64,000 bases of DNA from Pseudomonas wuhanensis (GCF_030687395.1 NZ_CP117430.1:6200001-6264000); one strand, 5' to 3'; counted from the stretch's first letter, positions 18,528 to 29,166 are shown. The notes: a model not told the origin generated them from the letters alone. A program made the numbers and translations.

Positions 18528-20978
18528 TTACTCCAATGCTTTCCAAATATCCGTGGCGTACTCGCGAATGGTCCGGTCGGACGAGAACCAGCCCATCCGC
18601 GCGCTGCTCAATACCGCCGAGCGCCACCACTCTTTGGAGTCGTGCCAGTGAGCCTCGACCCGCATCTGAGCGTTCCAGTAAGAGTCGAAATCGGCGCAGA
18701 CCAGGAAGCGGTCGTAGTCCACCAGCGAATCAATCAGCGTGGTGTAACGGGACGGATCGTCCGGTGAGAACACCCCACCGCGAATCGCTTGCAGCACATC
18801 GTTGAGTCGATGGGAGGCGGCAATGTCCGGTGCCGCGTTGAACTCATGGTTGAACTTGCGCGCCTCCACTTGCTCGGCGCTAAGGCCAAAGATGAACATG
18901 TGTTCGACACCAATGCGCTCGCTCATCTCCACGTTGGCCCCGTCCAGGGTACCGATGGTCAGCGCGCCGTTGAGGCCGAATTTCATGTTGCTGGTGCCTG
19001 AGGCTTCGAAGCCGGCGGTGGAGATCTGTTCCGACAAGTCCGCCGCCGGAATGATGCTTTCGGCCAGGCTGACGTTGTAGTTGGGCAAGAACACCACTTT
19101 GAGCAAACCACGTACGGTCGGGTCGTTGTTGACCACCCGGGCGATGTCGTTGGTCAGTTTGATGATCAACTTGGCCTGGTGATAACTGGCCGCCGCTTTG
19201 CCAGCGAAGATTTTCACCCGCGGCACCCAGTCGATTTCCGGTTCGGCACGAATCGCCTGATACAGCGCGACAGTGTGCAGCAGGTTGAGCAACTGACGTT
19301 TGTATTCGTGGATCCGTTTAACCTGCACGTCGAACATCGCCGCCGGATTGATCGCGACCCCCAGCCGTTCATGAATCAGGTACGCCAGGGCTTTCTTGCT
19401 GTGCAGCCGCTGTTCGGCGAACTGTTTACGGAACGCAGGTTTCTCGGCGAACGGCTCCAGCCCTATCAAGCGCTCTTCAGGGTTATCCAGCAGATCCGGG
19501 CCAAGGGCGTCGACCATCATCGAGGTCAGCTCGGGGTTGGCCTGATAGAGCCAGCGGCGGAAGGTAATGCCGTTGGTCTTGTTGTTGATCCGCTCCGGAT
19601 AGAGTTTATGCAACTCGGAAAACACCGTGCTGCGCATCAGCTGCGTGTGCAGGCCGGACACGCCATTAACGCTGTGAGAACCAAGGAATGCCAGGTTGCC
19701 CATGCGCACGCGACGACCGTTGTCTTCCTCGATCAGCGACACTGCACGCAACACGTCGAAATCGTGAACGCCCTTGGCCCGCAATGAGTCGATGTGCTGG
19801 GCGTTGATCAAATAAATGATCTGCATGTGCCGTGGCAGCATCCGCTCCATCAAACCGACCGGCCAGGTTTCCAGCGCTTCCGGCAACAGCGTGTGGTTGG
19901 TGTACGACAGCGTGTCGACCGTAACTTGCCATGCCGCATCCCACGCCACGTCATAGACGTCGACCAACTGACGCATCAACTCGGCCACGGCGATCGAGGG
20001 GTGAGTGTCGTTGAGTTGAATGGCCGCGTGATCGCCCAAGGTCAGCACCGAAGTGTGCATGTTGCGATGGCGGCGCAGCAAATCCTGCAGGGACGCGGCA
20101 ACAAAGAAGTATTCCTGACGCAGGCGCAGTTCCTGGCCGGCATCGGTGCTGTCCGCCGGGTAGAGCACGCGGGAGATACTTTCGGCCCGGGCCACTTCGG
20201 CTACCGCGCCCAAATGGTCGCCAGCGTTGAAGCGCTCCAGGTGCAACTCTTCCATGGCCCGGGCACGCCACAGTCGCAGCGTGTTGACACTCGCGCCGCG
20301 CCAACCGACCACCGGGGTGTCATAGGCAATGGCCCGCACGGTTTCCGCCGGGGACCAGACTTGCCTGGATTTGCCGTTCTCATCGGTCACGGTTTCGACA
20401 CTGCCGCCGAAGCCGATCGGGTAAGCAACCTCCGGCCGTTCAAACTCCCATGGGTTACCGAAATCCAGCCAGTGTTCGGTCTGCTCCTGCTGCCAGCCAT
20501 CGACGATGGCCTGGCGGAACAAACCGTGTTCGTAACGAATGCCGTAACCATGGCCGGCGATGCCCAGGGTCGACATGCTTTCCATGAAGCACGCCGCCAG
20601 ACGCCCGAGACCTCCGTTGCCCAGTGCCGCATCGGGCTCCAGCAGACGGATGCGTTCCATGTCGACGCCGAGTTCAGTCATGGCCTCGCGGGCCACATCG
20701 AGCAGACCAAGGTTGCTCAAGCTGTCGTAGAGCAAGCGGCCGATAAGGAATTCAAGGGAGAGGTAATAAACCCGTTTCTGGCCTTTGCGGTAGATCTGCC
20801 GGGTGTGGTCCATCCAGTGCTCGACCATGTGATCACGTGCCGCCAGGGCAATGGCTTCGAACCAGTCGTGGTCGAAGGCGTGATCCGGGTCTTTACCCAC
20901 CGCGTAAGTGAGCTTGGTCAAGACGGCGTCGCGGAATGCGGCCACCTCTGCTTCGCGAACAAGTGGTTCTTGAGTCAT
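18528..20978 (-). CDS. glgP: Glycogen/starch/alpha-glucan phosphorylase
   Basis: Cytosolic PLP enzyme releasing glucose 1-phosphate from alpha-glucans. The 816 residues match GlgP/MalP length. Visible blocks: YLSLEFLIGRLLYDSLSNLG, ALGNGGLGRLAACFMESMST, and the pyridoxal-phosphate segment EASGTSNMKFGLNGALTIGT containing the cofactor lysine, followed by LDGANVEM. ATG at 20978 is used. The gene stands alone, not in a glg operon, and a REP pair follows. Confidence 0.97.
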   Translation of the reverse strand: MTQEPLVREAEVAAFRDAVLTKLTYAVGKDPDHAFDHDWFEAIALAARDHMVEHWMDHTRQIYRKGQKRVYYLSLEFLIGRLLYDSLSNLGLLDVAREAMTELGVDMERIRLLEPDAALGNGGLGRLAACFMESMSTLGIAGHGYGIRYEHGLFRQAIVDGWQQEQTEHWLDFGNPWEFERPEVAYPIGFGGSVETVTDENGKSRQVWSPAETVRAIAYDTPVVGWRGASVNTLRLWRARAMEELHLERFNAGDHLGAVAEVARAESISRVLYPADSTDAGQELRLRQEYFFVAASLQDLLRRHRNMHTSVLTLGDHAAIQLNDTHPSIAVAELMRQLVDVYDVAWDAAWQVTVDTLSYTNHTLLPEALETWPVGLMERMLPRHMQIIYLINAQHIDSLRAKGVHDFDVLRAVSLIEEDNGRRVRMGNLAFLGSHSVNGVSGLHTQLMRSTVFSELHKLYPERINNKTNGITFRRWLYQANPELTSMMVDALGPDLLDNPEERLIGLEPFAEKPAFRKQFAEQRLHSKKALAYLIHERLGVAINPAAMFDVQVKRIHEYKRQLLNLLHTVALYQAIRAEPEIDWVPRVKIFAGKAAASYHQAKLIIKLTNDIARVVNNDPTVRGLLKVVFLPNYNVSLAESIIPAADLSEQISTAGFEASGTSNMKFGLNGALTIGTLDGANVEMSERIGVEHMFIFGLSAEQVEARKFNHEFNAAPDIAASHRLNDVLQAIRGGVFSPDDPSRYTTLIDSLVDYDRFLVCADFDSYWNAQMRVEAHWHDSKEWWRSAVLSSARMGWFSSDRTIREYATDIWKALE

Positions 20979-21235
20979 CGATAGGACCTCGAGCGAGCGT
21001 GAAGTTGTCTGAGCCTAGTCGGTCTGACAGACCATTGAGACTCTGGTTCGGCAGTTTTCCCTGTTAGTGCGAGATAGATCGACATTACGTTGTCGCGTGC
21101 CAGAAACAATGCAGGGGCCGTGCCGGACACAGGGATTATTTTGCGCCAAGAGAAAAAAATCTGGCGAAAGGTTGTTCAAAAATCCACCAGTCCCGGTATG
21201 ATCGCGCGCCCTGATGCACACGCTGGTAACAACCG

Positions 21236-21673
21236 ATGATGAAGCCCAACCTGATCGCCGCCGCGGAGATCGATCGCCTCGATACCTGGGCCAAGTACTC
21301 TGCCCCGATGTGCGGTTCCTGCGTGTCCAGCTGCTGTACCTTGCCAGTCGAGGTCAAGATCAAGGATCTGATCCGTATCGGCATCGTCGATGAGTTCGAG
21401 CGTGGCGATCCGCCGAAGAACATCGCCAAGCGTTTGCAGAAGGAAGGGATCGTCGAGCGCTATAACCAGAAGTCCGAGATCTTCACCCTTCAGCGCATGA
21501 GCAACAACGATTGCCTGTACCTGGATCGCAAGAGCCGTCTGTGCACTATTTATGATAAGCGCCCGGACACCTGCCGCAACCACCCGAAGATCGGACCGCG
21601 ACCGGGGTATTGCGCGTACAAGCCCAAAGAAGTGGTGCGCGAGAGCAATCCGCGGACGCTGGACAAGTTCTGA
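21236..21673 (+). CDS. YkgJ family cysteine-cluster protein
   Basis: A 145-residue protein of the YkgJ/UPF0153 zinc- or iron-binding family. The cysteine pattern is CGSCVSSCC near residue 26, then C in NNDCLYL, C in SRLCTIY, C in PDTCRNHP and C in PGYCAY, the full family set, so a metal site (probably Zn or Fe-S) is likely. Function is unknown. Two ATGs overlap at the start (21236 and 21239). The gene is monocistronic, followed by a REP pair and a terminator shared with typA. Confidence 0.92.
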   Translation: MMKPNLIAAAEIDRLDTWAKYSAPMCGSCVSSCCTLPVEVKIKDLIRIGIVDEFERGDPPKNIAKRLQKEGIVERYNQKSEIFTLQRMSNNDCLYLDRKSRLCTIYDKRPDTCRNHPKIGPRPGYCAYKPKEVVRESNPRTLDKF

Positions 21674-21694
21674 TCCAGAATCCCGCTGCCTGAC

Positions 21695-21800
21695 GGGGCC
21701 CCATCGCGTGCAAGCCCGCTCCCACAGGGTTCAGCACTGAACACAGATTATGTAAACACCACAAATCACTGTGGGAGCGGGCTTGCCCGCGATGGGGCCC
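21695..21800. repeat. REP pair with extended outer arms
   Basis: Inverted arms CGCGTGCAAGCCCGCTCCCACA / TGTGGGAGCGGGCTTGCCCGCG (one mismatch) are extended outward by GGGGCCCCAT / ATGGGGCCC, with a loop of about 43 bp. It lies between two convergent genes. Confidence 0.92.
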
Positions 21801-21828
21801 GAACTGACACCACACAAACCCCAGACAC

Positions 21829-21867
21829 AAAAAAACGCCCCCGACCTTGCGGTCGGGGGCGTTTTTT
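21829..21867. terminator. Bidirectional Rho-independent terminator
   Basis: Stem ACGCCCCCGACC / GGTCGGGGGCGT with a TTGC loop, flanked by A and T runs on the two sides, so it can end both the YkgJ and the typA transcripts. Confidence 0.93.
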
Positions 21868-21889
21868 TAAGCGCTAACTAAGTCGAAAC

Positions 21890-23710
21890 TCAGTTACCGG
21901 CTTTCTTGGCAGCGCGGGTACGCTCGCTTTCGCCCAGGATCTTCTTGCGAAGACGGATGGACTTAGGAGTGACTTCGCACAATTCGTCTTCTTGAACGAA
22001 TTCCAGAGCCTGCTCCAGAGTGAAGCGGATAGGCGGAACCAGAGCGATGGTTTCGTCTTTACCCGAAGCACGCATGTTGTCGAGCTTCTTGCCTTTGGTT
22101 GGGTTGACGCCCAGGTCGTTGTCGCGGCTGTTGATGCCGACGATTTGACCTTCGTACACGTCTTCACCGTGACCCAGGAACAGTTTGCCGCGAGCTTGCA
22201 GGGTTTCCAGCGAGTAAGTCAGCGCCTTACCGGTAGCAACCGAAACCAGCACGCCGTTCTGACGGCCGGACATGTCGCCGGACTTCATCACGTCGTAACG
22301 GTCGAAGATCGAGGTCAGGATACCTGCACCGGAGGTCAGGGTCAGGAACTCGTTACGGAAACCGATCAGGCCACGAGCCGGGATGTTGTACTCAAGGCGC
22401 ACACGGCCCTTGCCATCCGGAACCATGTTGGTCAGGTCGCCTTTACGGATACCGATCTGCTCCATGATCGAACCTTGCGATTCTTCTGGCAGGTCGATGG
22501 TCACGTTTTCGTACGGTTCGTGCTTGACGCCGTCAACCATGCGGATGATCACTTCCGGACGACCAACACCCATTTCGAAGCCTTCGCGACGCATGGTTTC
22601 GATCAGTACCGAGAGGTGCAGCTCACCACGGCCGGAGACTTTGAACTTGTCGGCGGTGTCGCCTTCTTCAACGCGCAGAGCAACGTTGTAGAGCAGTTCT
22701 TTGTCCAGACGTTCCTTGATGTTACGGCTGGTGACGAACTTGCCTTCTTTACCGCAGAAAGGCGAGTCGTTTACCTGGAAGGTCATGGAAACGGTTGGCT
22801 CGTCAACGGTCAGCGGCTTCATCGCTTCGACGTTCAGTGGGTCGCACAGAGTGTCGGAGATGAACAGCTGGTCGAAGCCGCTGATGCAGACGATGTCGCC
22901 GGCAGCTGCTTCTTCAACGTCGATGCGGTGCAGGCCGTGGTGACCCATCAGCTTCAGGATACGACCGTTACGCTTCTTGCCGTCGGCGTCGATAGCGACA
23001 ACCGGAGTGTTCGGCTTGATGCGACCACGAGCGATACGGCCAACGCCGATAACACCCAGGAAGCTGTTGTAGTCCAGAGCGGAGATTTGCATCTGGAACG
23101 GACCGTCACGGTCGACTTTCGGCGCAGGTACGTTGTCGACGATCGACTGGTACAGCGGGGTCATGTCTTCAGCCATGTCGGTGTGTTCCAGACCGGCAAT
23201 GCCGTTCAGGGCCGAGGCGTAGACGACTTTGAAGTCCAGCTGTTCTTCGGTGGCACCGAGGTTGTCGAACAGGTCGAAGATCTGGTCCAGAACCCAGTCC
23301 GGACGCGCGCCTGGACGGTCAACCTTGTTGATCACCACGATTGGACGCAGGCCGGCTTCGAAAGCCTTCTTGGTCACGAAACGGGTTTGCGGCATAGGGC
23401 CGTCTTGAGCGTCAACCAGCAGCAGAACGGAGTCAACCATCGACATTACGCGTTCAACTTCGCCGCCGAAGTCGGCGTGGCCCGGGGTGTCCACGATGTT
23501 GATGTGGTAGCCGTTCCAGTTGATGGCGGTGTTTTTCGCCAGAATGGTAATACCGCGCTCTTTCTCCTGGTCGTTGGAGTCCATCACGCGCTCGTCGTTG
23601 AGCTCGTTGCGCTCCAGGGTGCCGGATTGACGCAAGAGTTTGTCTACCAGGGTGGTTTTACCATGGTCAACGTGAGCAATGATGGCGATGTTGCGTAGAT
23701 TTTCGATCAC
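21890..23710 (-). CDS. typA: Translational GTPase TypA/BipA
   Basis: Ribosome-associated GTPase of the elongation-factor class, 606 residues. G1 is [16 protein letters not shown]3 is [13 protein letters not shown]4 is [10 protein letters not shown]-Tu domain II, EF-G-like domains and the BipA-specific C-terminal domain ([18 protein letters not shown]) follow. It supports ribosome assembly and stress or low-temperature growth. The start codon is GTG at 23710, giving [20 protein letters not shown] strong hairpin terminator lies 23 bp past the stop. Confidence 0.97.
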   Translation of the reverse strand: MIENLRNIAIIAHVDHGKTTLVDKLLRQSGTLERNELNDERVMDSNDQEKERGITILAKNTAINWNGYHINIVDTPGHADFGGEVERVMSMVDSVLLLVDAQDGPMPQTRFVTKKAFEAGLRPIVVINKVDRPGARPDWVLDQIFDLFDNLGATEEQLDFKVVYASALNGIAGLEHTDMAEDMTPLYQSIVDNVPAPKVDRDGPFQMQISALDYNSFLGVIGVGRIARGRIKPNTPVVAIDADGKKRNGRILKLMGHHGLHRIDVEEAAAGDIVCISGFDQLFISDTLCDPLNVEAMKPLTVDEPTVSMTFQVNDSPFCGKEGKFVTSRNIKERLDKELLYNVALRVEEGDTADKFKVSGRGELHLSVLIETMRREGFEMGVGRPEVIIRMVDGVKHEPYENVTIDLPEESQGSIMEQIGIRKGDLTNMVPDGKGRVRLEYNIPARGLIGFRNEFLTLTSGAGILTSIFDRYDVMKSGDMSGRQNGVLVSVATGKALTYSLETLQARGKLFLGHGEDVYEGQIVGINSRDNDLGVNPTKGKKLDNMRASGKDETIALVPPIRFTLEQALEFVQEDELCEVTPKSIRLRKKILGESERTRAAKKAGN

Positions 23711-23849
23711 TTGTGTATCTCGATCAGAGGATTCGGTGTGCTGACAAGTCTTGGCAGCGATTTACAGTAGAGTCCGGCAAAGCCGTTACAGCTTGACGGC
23801 GGCGTCGGGGGGCCGGTGACGCAGGCCACAGGCAAACAGCCCCGGGCAC

Positions 23850-25304
23850 TTAGCTCGGTCGATAAACGCGCACATTGGCATGCCCCTCACTGAGCAAATG
23901 GTGGGCATGCAGGCGACTCATCACGCCTTTGTCGCAATACAACAGGTACTGGCGAGTAGGGTCCAGTTCCTTGAAACGAGCGTTCAATGCATAAAACGGC
24001 ATCGTCTGCACCTCAATGCCAGCAAGTTCCAGCGGCTCGTCTTCAGCGGCATCCGGGTGACGGATGTCGATGATGATCTGGCCCGCCAGTGCTTCGCTGA
24101 CTTCTTCGATCTGCAAATCCTGGCCCAATTCGTCGATCACGCGATCGATCGGCACCAGTTTGGCGTTCTCGAGCGCACGCTCAAGCACCGCCATGTCGAA
24201 TTCTTTCTCTTCATGCTCCACACGCGGACGCTTGGCGTGGGTCTTTGGGTTCACCGAGATGACCCCGCAGTATTCCGGCATGTGCTTGGCGAAATCGGCA
24301 GTACCGATTTCGTTGGCCAGGTCGATGATGTCCTGCTTGTGACTGGCGATCAGCGGACGCAAGACCAGCTTGTCGGTCACGCAGTCGATCACGGACAGGT
24401 TCGGCAACGTCTGGCTCGACACCTGGGAAATCGCTTCGCCGGTGACCAGCGCTTCGATCTCCAGCCGATCAGCAATACGGGAAGCAGCGCGCAACATCAT
24501 ACGCTTCAAAACTACACCCATATGACTGTTATCGACTTTCCCGAGAATTTCTCCCAGTACTTCCTCGAACGGCACACTGACAAATAACACGCGTTGGGAG
24601 CTGCCGTACTTCTTCCAGATGAAGTGCGCGACTTCCATGACGCCCAGTTCATGGGCACGTCCGCCCAGATTGAAGAAGCAGAAATGGCTCATCAGCCCGC
24701 GGCGCATGATCTGGTAGGCGGCGACGGTGGAATCGAAGCCGCCGGACATCAGTACAAGCGTCTGTTCCAGGGCACCCAGCGGATAACCGCCGATGCTGTT
24801 GTGCTGGCTGTGGATCACGAACAACCGTTTGTCGCGAATTTCGATGCGAACTTCAATTTCCGGCTCTTTGAGCGAGATTCCGGCGGCGCCACACTGACGA
24901 CGCAGTTGGCTGCCGACGTATTTCTCGACGTCCATGGAGCTGAACTCGTGCTTGCCGGCACGCTTGCAGCGCACCGAAAAGATCTTCCCGGCCAGGGCGT
25001 CACCGAAATGCTGCTTGCACTTGGCGACGATGTCGTCGAAGTCGCCCAACGGGTATTCATCGACCTGCAGGAAATGCGCGATGCCCGGCATGCAGCTCAG
25101 GCGCTCGGTCATCTCCTTCAGGGCTTTCGGCTCGCTGACGCGGGTTTCCAGCTCGAGATTGTCCCACACACCGTTCACCACCACGGCCGGGTCCAGATCG
25201 CGGAGCACGGTACGGATGTTTTTGGCCAACTGGCGGATGAAACGCATCCGTACCGGGCGGCTCTTGATGGTGATCTCGGGGAAGACTTTTACGATTAGTT
25301 TCAT
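23850..25304 (-). CDS. thiI: tRNA 4-thiouridine synthase ThiI (with rhodanese domain)
   Basis: Sulfurtransferase that makes 4-thiouridine at tRNA position 8 and can supply sulfur for the thiamine thiazole. Starting at ATG 25304 ([19 protein letters not shown]) gives 484 residues, the length of E. coli ThiI; the longer open frame upstream is not needed. Domains: N-terminal ferredoxin-like plus THUMP (about 1-165), PP-loop with [12 protein letters not shown], the YCGVIS cysteine, and a C-terminal rhodanese domain with [10 protein letters not shown] holding the persulfide cysteine. Both catalytic cysteines are present. It is divergent from glnA. Confidence 0.96.
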   Translation of the reverse strand: MKLIVKVFPEITIKSRPVRMRFIRQLAKNIRTVLRDLDPAVVVNGVWDNLELETRVSEPKALKEMTERLSCMPGIAHFLQVDEYPLGDFDDIVAKCKQHFGDALAGKIFSVRCKRAGKHEFSSMDVEKYVGSQLRRQCGAAGISLKEPEIEVRIEIRDKRLFVIHSQHNSIGGYPLGALEQTLVLMSGGFDSTVAAYQIMRRGLMSHFCFFNLGGRAHELGVMEVAHFIWKKYGSSQRVLFVSVPFEEVLGEILGKVDNSHMGVVLKRMMLRAASRIADRLEIEALVTGEAISQVSSQTLPNLSVIDCVTDKLVLRPLIASHKQDIIDLANEIGTADFAKHMPEYCGVISVNPKTHAKRPRVEHEEKEFDMAVLERALENAKLVPIDRVIDELGQDLQIEEVSEALAGQIIIDIRHPDAAEDEPLELAGIEVQTMPFYALNARFKELDPTRQYLLYCDKGVMSRLHAHHLLSEGHANVRVYRPS

Positions 25305-25400
25305 GAAAACAGCGCGCGCTGGGCCAGCCGAAAAAGGGGGGCGCGGATTATAGCGGAAATTGCTCAAGGTTTAACCAGTTAATGTGCAGAAGGTTTTGCG

Positions 25401-25487
25401 CGCACCAAAACAGGTCATTTATGGATTTCAACGCTACATTACAGGGCGAGGTTTGGCGCTTTTCGAGGCTTTGCACCTTTATAAGCG
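25401..25487. promoter_or_regulatory. Weak candidate NtrC sites upstream of glnA
   Basis: CGCAC-N7-GGTCA at 25401-25417 and a TGCAC half-site at 25472-25476 lie about 135 and 70 bases before the start predicted from the sigma-54 element. Matches to TGCAC-N7-GTGCA are partial, so they are listed only because glnA is a classical NtrC target. Confidence 0.3.
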
Positions 25488-25519
25488 TGATATTGGGGCA
25501 AAAAACCCATGGTGGGGCA

Positions 25520-25536
25520 CTGGCATGCAATTTGCT
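25520..25536 (+). promoter_or_regulatory. Sigma-54 promoter of glnA
   Basis: CTGGCATGCAATTTGCT matches YTGGCACGrNNNTTGCW closely (GG-N10-GC spacing; T for C in the -24 box and C at the r position). Predicted start near 25547, 88 bases before the glnA ATG. Confidence 0.85.
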
Positions 25537-25634
25537 CCCTTGTGAGGCAGGTTGCCTTGGCAGAGTATTCGCGCCGGCATCACCCACATTCTAAGGGCAT
25601 CCACTACTAAGCCCGAAGCCACCCGGAGGACACT

Positions 25635-27041
25635 ATGTCGAAGTCGGTTCAACTCATCAAAGATCATGACGTCAAGTGGATTGATCTGCGCTTCACGGAC
25701 ACCAAAGGCACTCAGCACCACGTGACCATGCCGGCTCGCGATGGGCTGGATGAAGCTTTCTTCGAAGAAGGCAAAATGTTCGACGGTTCCTCCATCGCTG
25801 GCTGGAAAGGCATCGAAGCTTCCGACATGATCCTGATGCCGGACGACAGCACTGCCGTTCTCGACCCGTTCACCGAAGAGCCGACCCTGATCCTGGTTTG
25901 CGACGTGATCGAGCCTTCGACCATGCAAGGCTACGACCGTGATCCACGTGCGATCGCCAAGCGTGCCGAGGAATACCTGAAATCGACCGGTATCGGCGAC
26001 ACCGTATTCGTGGGCCCAGAGCCAGAGTTCTTCATCTTCGACGAAGTGAAGTTCAAGTCCGACATCTCCGGTTCGATGTTCAAAATCTTCTCCGAACAAG
26101 GTTCGTGGATGTCCGACCAGGACGTGGAAGGCGGCAACAAAGGCCACCGTCCAGGCGTCAAAGGCGGCTACTTCCCTGTTCCGCCGTTCGACCACGACCA
26201 CGAAATCCGTACCTCCATGTGCAACGCCATGGAAGAAATGGGCCTGGTCATCGAAGTTCACCACCACGAAGTGGCGACTGCCGGTCAGAACGAAATCGGC
26301 GTGAAGTTCAACACCCTGGTGGCCAAGGCTGACGAAGTTCAGACCCTGAAATACTGCGTACACAACGTTGCTGACGCATACGGCCGCACCGCGACCTTCA
26401 TGCCTAAGCCTCTGTACGGCGATAACGGTTCGGGTATGCACGTTCACCTGTCCATCGCCAAAGATGGCAAGAACACCTTCGCTGGCGAAGGCTATGCCGG
26501 CCTGTCCGATACCGCTCTGTACTTCATTGGCGGCATCATCAAGCACGGTAAGGCTCTGAACGGCTTCACCAACCCGTCGACCAACTCCTACAAGCGTCTG
26601 GTCCCAGGTTTCGAAGCTCCAGTGATGCTGGCTTACTCGGCTCGCAACCGTTCGGCTTCGATCCGTATTCCTTACGTGTCCAGCCCTCGCGCTCGCCGTA
26701 TCGAAGCTCGCTTCCCGGATCCAGCAGCCAACCCGTACCTGGGCTTCGCTGCACTGTTGATGGCTGGCCTGGACGGCATCCAGAACAAGATCCACCCTGG
26801 CGACGCAGCTGACAAAAACCTGTACGACCTGCCGCCTGAAGAGGCGAAAGAGATCCCACAAGTTTGCGGCAGCCTGAAAGAAGCCTTGGAAGAGCTGGAC
26901 AAAGGTCGTGCGTTCCTGACCAAAGGCGGCGTGTTCTCCGATGACTTCATCGACGCTTACATCGCTCTGAAAAGCGAAGAAGAAATCAAGGTTCGTACCT
27001 TCGTACACCCACTGGAATATGAGCTGTACTACAGCTGCTGA
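25635..27041 (+). CDS. glnA: Glutamine synthetase type I
   Basis: Dodecameric ATP-dependent enzyme forming glutamine from glutamate and ammonia. The 468 residues carry [23 protein letters not shown], the ATP-binding [11 protein letters not shown], the NRSASIRIP ammonium/glutamate site and the adenylylation site [10 protein letters not shown] (Tyr about 397), so it is the GS-I-beta type controlled by GlnE. GGAGG precedes the ATG at 25635. A good sigma-54 promoter lies upstream and a strong terminator follows, so in this genome glnA is not cotranscribed with ntrBC, which begins 2.3 kb downstream with its own control region. Confidence 0.98.
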   Translation: MSKSVQLIKDHDVKWIDLRFTDTKGTQHHVTMPARDGLDEAFFEEGKMFDGSSIAGWKGIEASDMILMPDDSTAVLDPFTEEPTLILVCDVIEPSTMQGYDRDPRAIAKRAEEYLKSTGIGDTVFVGPEPEFFIFDEVKFKSDISGSMFKIFSEQGSWMSDQDVEGGNKGHRPGVKGGYFPVPPFDHDHEIRTSMCNAMEEMGLVIEVHHHEVATAGQNEIGVKFNTLVAKADEVQTLKYCVHNVADAYGRTATFMPKPLYGDNGSGMHVHLSIAKDGKNTFAGEGYAGLSDTALYFIGGIIKHGKALNGFTNPSTNSYKRLVPGFEAPVMLAYSARNRSASIRIPYVSSPRARRIEARFPDPAANPYLGFAALLMAGLDGIQNKIHPGDAADKNLYDLPPEEAKEIPQVCGSLKEALEELDKGRAFLTKGGVFSDDFIDAYIALKSEEEIKVRTFVHPLEYELYYSC

Positions 27042-27077
27042 TCCGGTAACGCCGCGCTACGCGGCGTGACAAAAGAG

Positions 27078-27102
27078 AGGCCTCCTTCGGGAGGCCTTTT
27101 TT
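27078..27102 (+). terminator. glnA Rho-independent terminator
   Basis: AGGCCTCC-TTCG-GGAGGCCT followed by six T, 37 bp after the glnA stop. Confidence 0.96.
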
Positions 27103-27175
27103 ATGGGCGACCGTCTGTCATCGGATACCCGGTTGCGTGCATCATGGCCTTCATCCGATAAAGCCGAGATGCCCC

Positions 27176-27724
27176 ATGCGCCTACACCCATGCCTTGCCC
27201 TGCTCACCGCCCTGCTGGCCAACAGCGCTTTTGCCAGCCCGGCACCTGCCGCCCTCGCTCTGTTGCTTGGCACCATCGAAGAACGTCTGGCGATTGCCGA
27301 TCAGGTCGCGCTGAGCAAATGGGACAGCGGTAAACCGGTCGAAGACCGGCAGCGCGAGCGCGAAGTCATTGCCGCCGCCGTCGCCCTGGCACCTGCCTAT
27401 AAATTGAGCAACGAAGCCGTCGAACAGTTCTTCTCGGCGCAGATCGAGGCCAACAAGCTGGTGCAATACGCGCATCTGTCTGACTGGCATGCGCAAGGCA
27501 AGGCGCCCAACGACCCTCGCCCCGATCTCGTCGGGCAGATCCGCCCACAACTTGATCAGTTACAAAAACGCCTGCTGCAACAACTGGCCGATTTCAGTCC
27601 TTATCGCAACGACCCGCAGTGCCCGTCGTGGCTGGCCAAGGCCAATAAAACCGGCGCCCAAGCGCCATTGCGCGGGCTTGCCCAGGTACGCGCCACCGCT
27701 GAGTTGTGCAGCGCCAGCCGCTGA
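27176..27724 (+). CDS. Secreted chorismate mutase, AroQ-gamma type
   Basis: Monofunctional periplasmic chorismate mutase (chorismate to prephenate). ATG at 27176 gives a signal peptide (MRLHPCLALLTALLANSAFA) and a 182-residue precursor. The AroQ helical motif is present: IEERLAIADQVALSKWDSGK, then PVEDRQREREVI, with the conserved Arg, Lys, Asp/Arg and Glu of the active site; the C-terminal gamma extension has two cysteines (DPQCPSW, AELCSAS). Such exported enzymes are known in Pseudomonas and other bacteria with unclear physiological role. It follows the glnA terminator and is a separate unit. Confidence 0.92.
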   Translation: MRLHPCLALLTALLANSAFASPAPAALALLLGTIEERLAIADQVALSKWDSGKPVEDRQREREVIAAAVALAPAYKLSNEAVEQFFSAQIEANKLVQYAHLSDWHAQGKAPNDPRPDLVGQIRPQLDQLQKRLLQQLADFSPYRNDPQCPSWLAKANKTGAQAPLRGLAQVRATAELCSASR

Positions 27725-27825
27725 GCCGACCTGCCGACGTGCGCTGAAGTGCTCTATGCTCAGCGCTTAGTCGCCATGAACGGAACAGGGCCGGACACTT
27801 GCCCAACGGCCAATGGAAGCCTGCA

Positions 27826-28341
27826 ATGCGCTCATTGTTGTTATGCCTGCTTGTTCTGATCGCCCTGCCCGCCGCCGCGCAGATCTACAAGTACACCGAC
27901 GCCAACGGCAACACCGCGTACAGCAATCAACCGCCCGATGGCGTAAAGGCTCAGCCCGTGGAGTTGCCACCGCTCAACAGCGTCGAGCTTCAACCGCCGA
28001 GCGAGCCTGTAGCGCCTGCGCAAGCCAGTAGCCGTGAACAACCCGGCAGCGCCTATCAGGTGCTGGAATTGACGGGGCTGCCCACCGAAGAAGCCTTGCG
28101 CGCCAACAATGGCACGTTCACGGTCAGCGTATTGATCCAGCCGCGCCTGCAAGGCTCTCATCGATTGAGGCTGTTACTGGACGATCAACCCTACGGCCAA
28201 CCGAGCAACGTACCGATTCTGCAACTGGTGAACATCGACCGTGGCGAACACCGCCTCGCGGTTCAGGTGATCAATGGGCAAGACGTCGTGCAACAGAGCC
28301 CCACTGTGACCTTCACCGTGCAACGGGTGCATAAGCCTTGA
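27826..28341 (+). CDS. DUF4124 secreted protein
   Basis: A 171-residue exported protein. Signal peptide MRSLLLCLLVLIALPAAA, then the DUF4124 motif QIYKYTDANGNTAYSNQPPD, a Pro/Val-rich linker and a C-terminal beta domain (about 90-170) with FTVSVLIQPRLQGSHRLRLL and VNIDRGEHRLAVQVI that resembles an immunoglobulin-like fold. Function unknown. It overlaps the next DUF4124 gene by four bases and shares the same architecture with it, so the pair probably arose by duplication. Confidence 0.9.
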   Translation: MRSLLLCLLVLIALPAAAQIYKYTDANGNTAYSNQPPDGVKAQPVELPPLNSVELQPPSEPVAPAQASSREQPGSAYQVLELTGLPTEEALRANNGTFTVSVLIQPRLQGSHRLRLLLDDQPYGQPSNVPILQLVNIDRGEHRLAVQVINGQDVVQQSPTVTFTVQRVHKP

Positions 28342-28946
28342 GGGTCTGGCTGTTGGTCGCTTGCCTGATCAGTCTCCCGGCAATGGCCGAGGTCTTCACT
28401 TACATCGACGCCCAAGGCAACCGGGTTTTCACTGATCAACCGGGCACCCGTAATGCCAAGCGTGTGCCACTGGCGACCAGCAATCGAATGTCGGCCAACC
28501 CGAGCGGCGCCGCGCCAATGACGGCCGCGAAAAACCAGGCCAAACCCCTGTTTCATTACGACATGCTTCGTGTGCTGGTGCCGGAGCCGGATGCCACGAT
28601 CCGTAGCACTGCCGGTGAATTGATCGTCAGCGTTACCAGCGAACCCGGCCTGCAACAGGGCCATCGCTATCGTCTGCTGCTGGATGGCCAACCCACCGCC
28701 GAGCCGGGCCCGAGCCCGGTGTTCGCCCTGAGCGACATCGACCGCGGCAGCCACCATCTGTCGGTGGAGATCCTCGACGAACAGGGCCGTACCGTCGAAC
28801 GCACGGCCAACCAACCCTTCCATATGCAGCGCATTTCCCTCGCGCAGAAACGTCAGGTCAAACCCTGCGTCCTCAGCGACTACGGCCAACGGCCGGAATG
28901 CCCCCTCAAAGACAAACCTGAAGAAGAAAGCTCCTTCTGGCGCTAA
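28338..28946 (+). CDS. DUF4124 secreted protein, paralogue of the preceding gene
   Basis: A 202-residue exported protein. The start must be the TTG at 28338, overlapping the upstream TGA (TTGA), because it yields a proper signal peptide (MRVWLLVACLISLPAMA) right before the DUF4124 motif EVFTYIDAQGNRVFTDQPGT; no ATG is available. The C-terminal domain mirrors its neighbour (LIVSVTSEPGLQQGHRYRLL, LSDIDRGSHHLSVEIL). The tail carries CVLSDYGQRPECPLKDK with two cysteines. Function unknown; translation is presumably coupled to the first gene. Confidence 0.87.
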   Translation: MRVWLLVACLISLPAMAEVFTYIDAQGNRVFTDQPGTRNAKRVPLATSNRMSANPSGAAPMTAAKNQAKPLFHYDMLRVLVPEPDATIRSTAGELIVSVTSEPGLQQGHRYRLLLDGQPTAEPGPSPVFALSDIDRGSHHLSVEILDEQGRTVERTANQPFHMQRISLAQKRQVKPCVLSDYGQRPECPLKDKPEEESSFWR

Positions 28947-28969
28947 TACCAGTCAGTTAAGGCGCAGAA

Positions 28970-29063
28970 CCTGTGGGAGCGTGGCTTGCCCGCGAAGAAC
29001 GATGACGCGTAATACCTGAAAAACCGCGGTGCATTCTTCGCGGGCAAGCCACGCTCCCACAGG
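28970..29063. repeat. REP pair, CGTGGCTTGCC subtype
   Basis: Perfect 30-bp inverted arms (CCTGTGGGAGCGTGGCTTGC.. / ..GCAAGCCACGCTCCCACAGG) with a 34-bp spacer between the DUF4124 pair and the ntrBC control region. Confidence 0.94.
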
Positions 29064-29149
29064 ATTCTCGTCGCTCAAATGTCTTCACCACAGGCTCTGC
29101 ACTTGGCCTGACCTCCTTCCTGCCCTTCTTCTAACTTCGTTCAGGTTTG

Positions 29150-29166
29150 CGCACTATATTGGTGCA
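29150..29166. promoter_or_regulatory. NtrC-binding box upstream of ntrBC
   Basis: CGCAC-TATATTG-GTGCA agrees with the classical TGCAC-N7-GTGCA at nine of ten conserved bases. Autoregulation of ntrBC by NtrC is implied. Confidence 0.8.

Noticed and set aside
21992..23698. 568-codon open frame opposite typA
   Set aside because: Complementary to a well-conserved GTPase gene; residue composition is that of a shadow frame.
25401..25417. Strong NtrC box at glnA
   Set aside because: CGCAC-N7-GGTCA matches only one half well, so it was kept as a weak candidate.
23711..25634. TPP riboswitch linked to thiI
   Set aside because: No THI-box-like sequence was seen in the leader of thiI; the thiI-glnA gap is explained by glnA control sites.
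25479..27008. 509-codon open frame opposite glnA
   Set aside because: Antisense to glnA; no family similarity.
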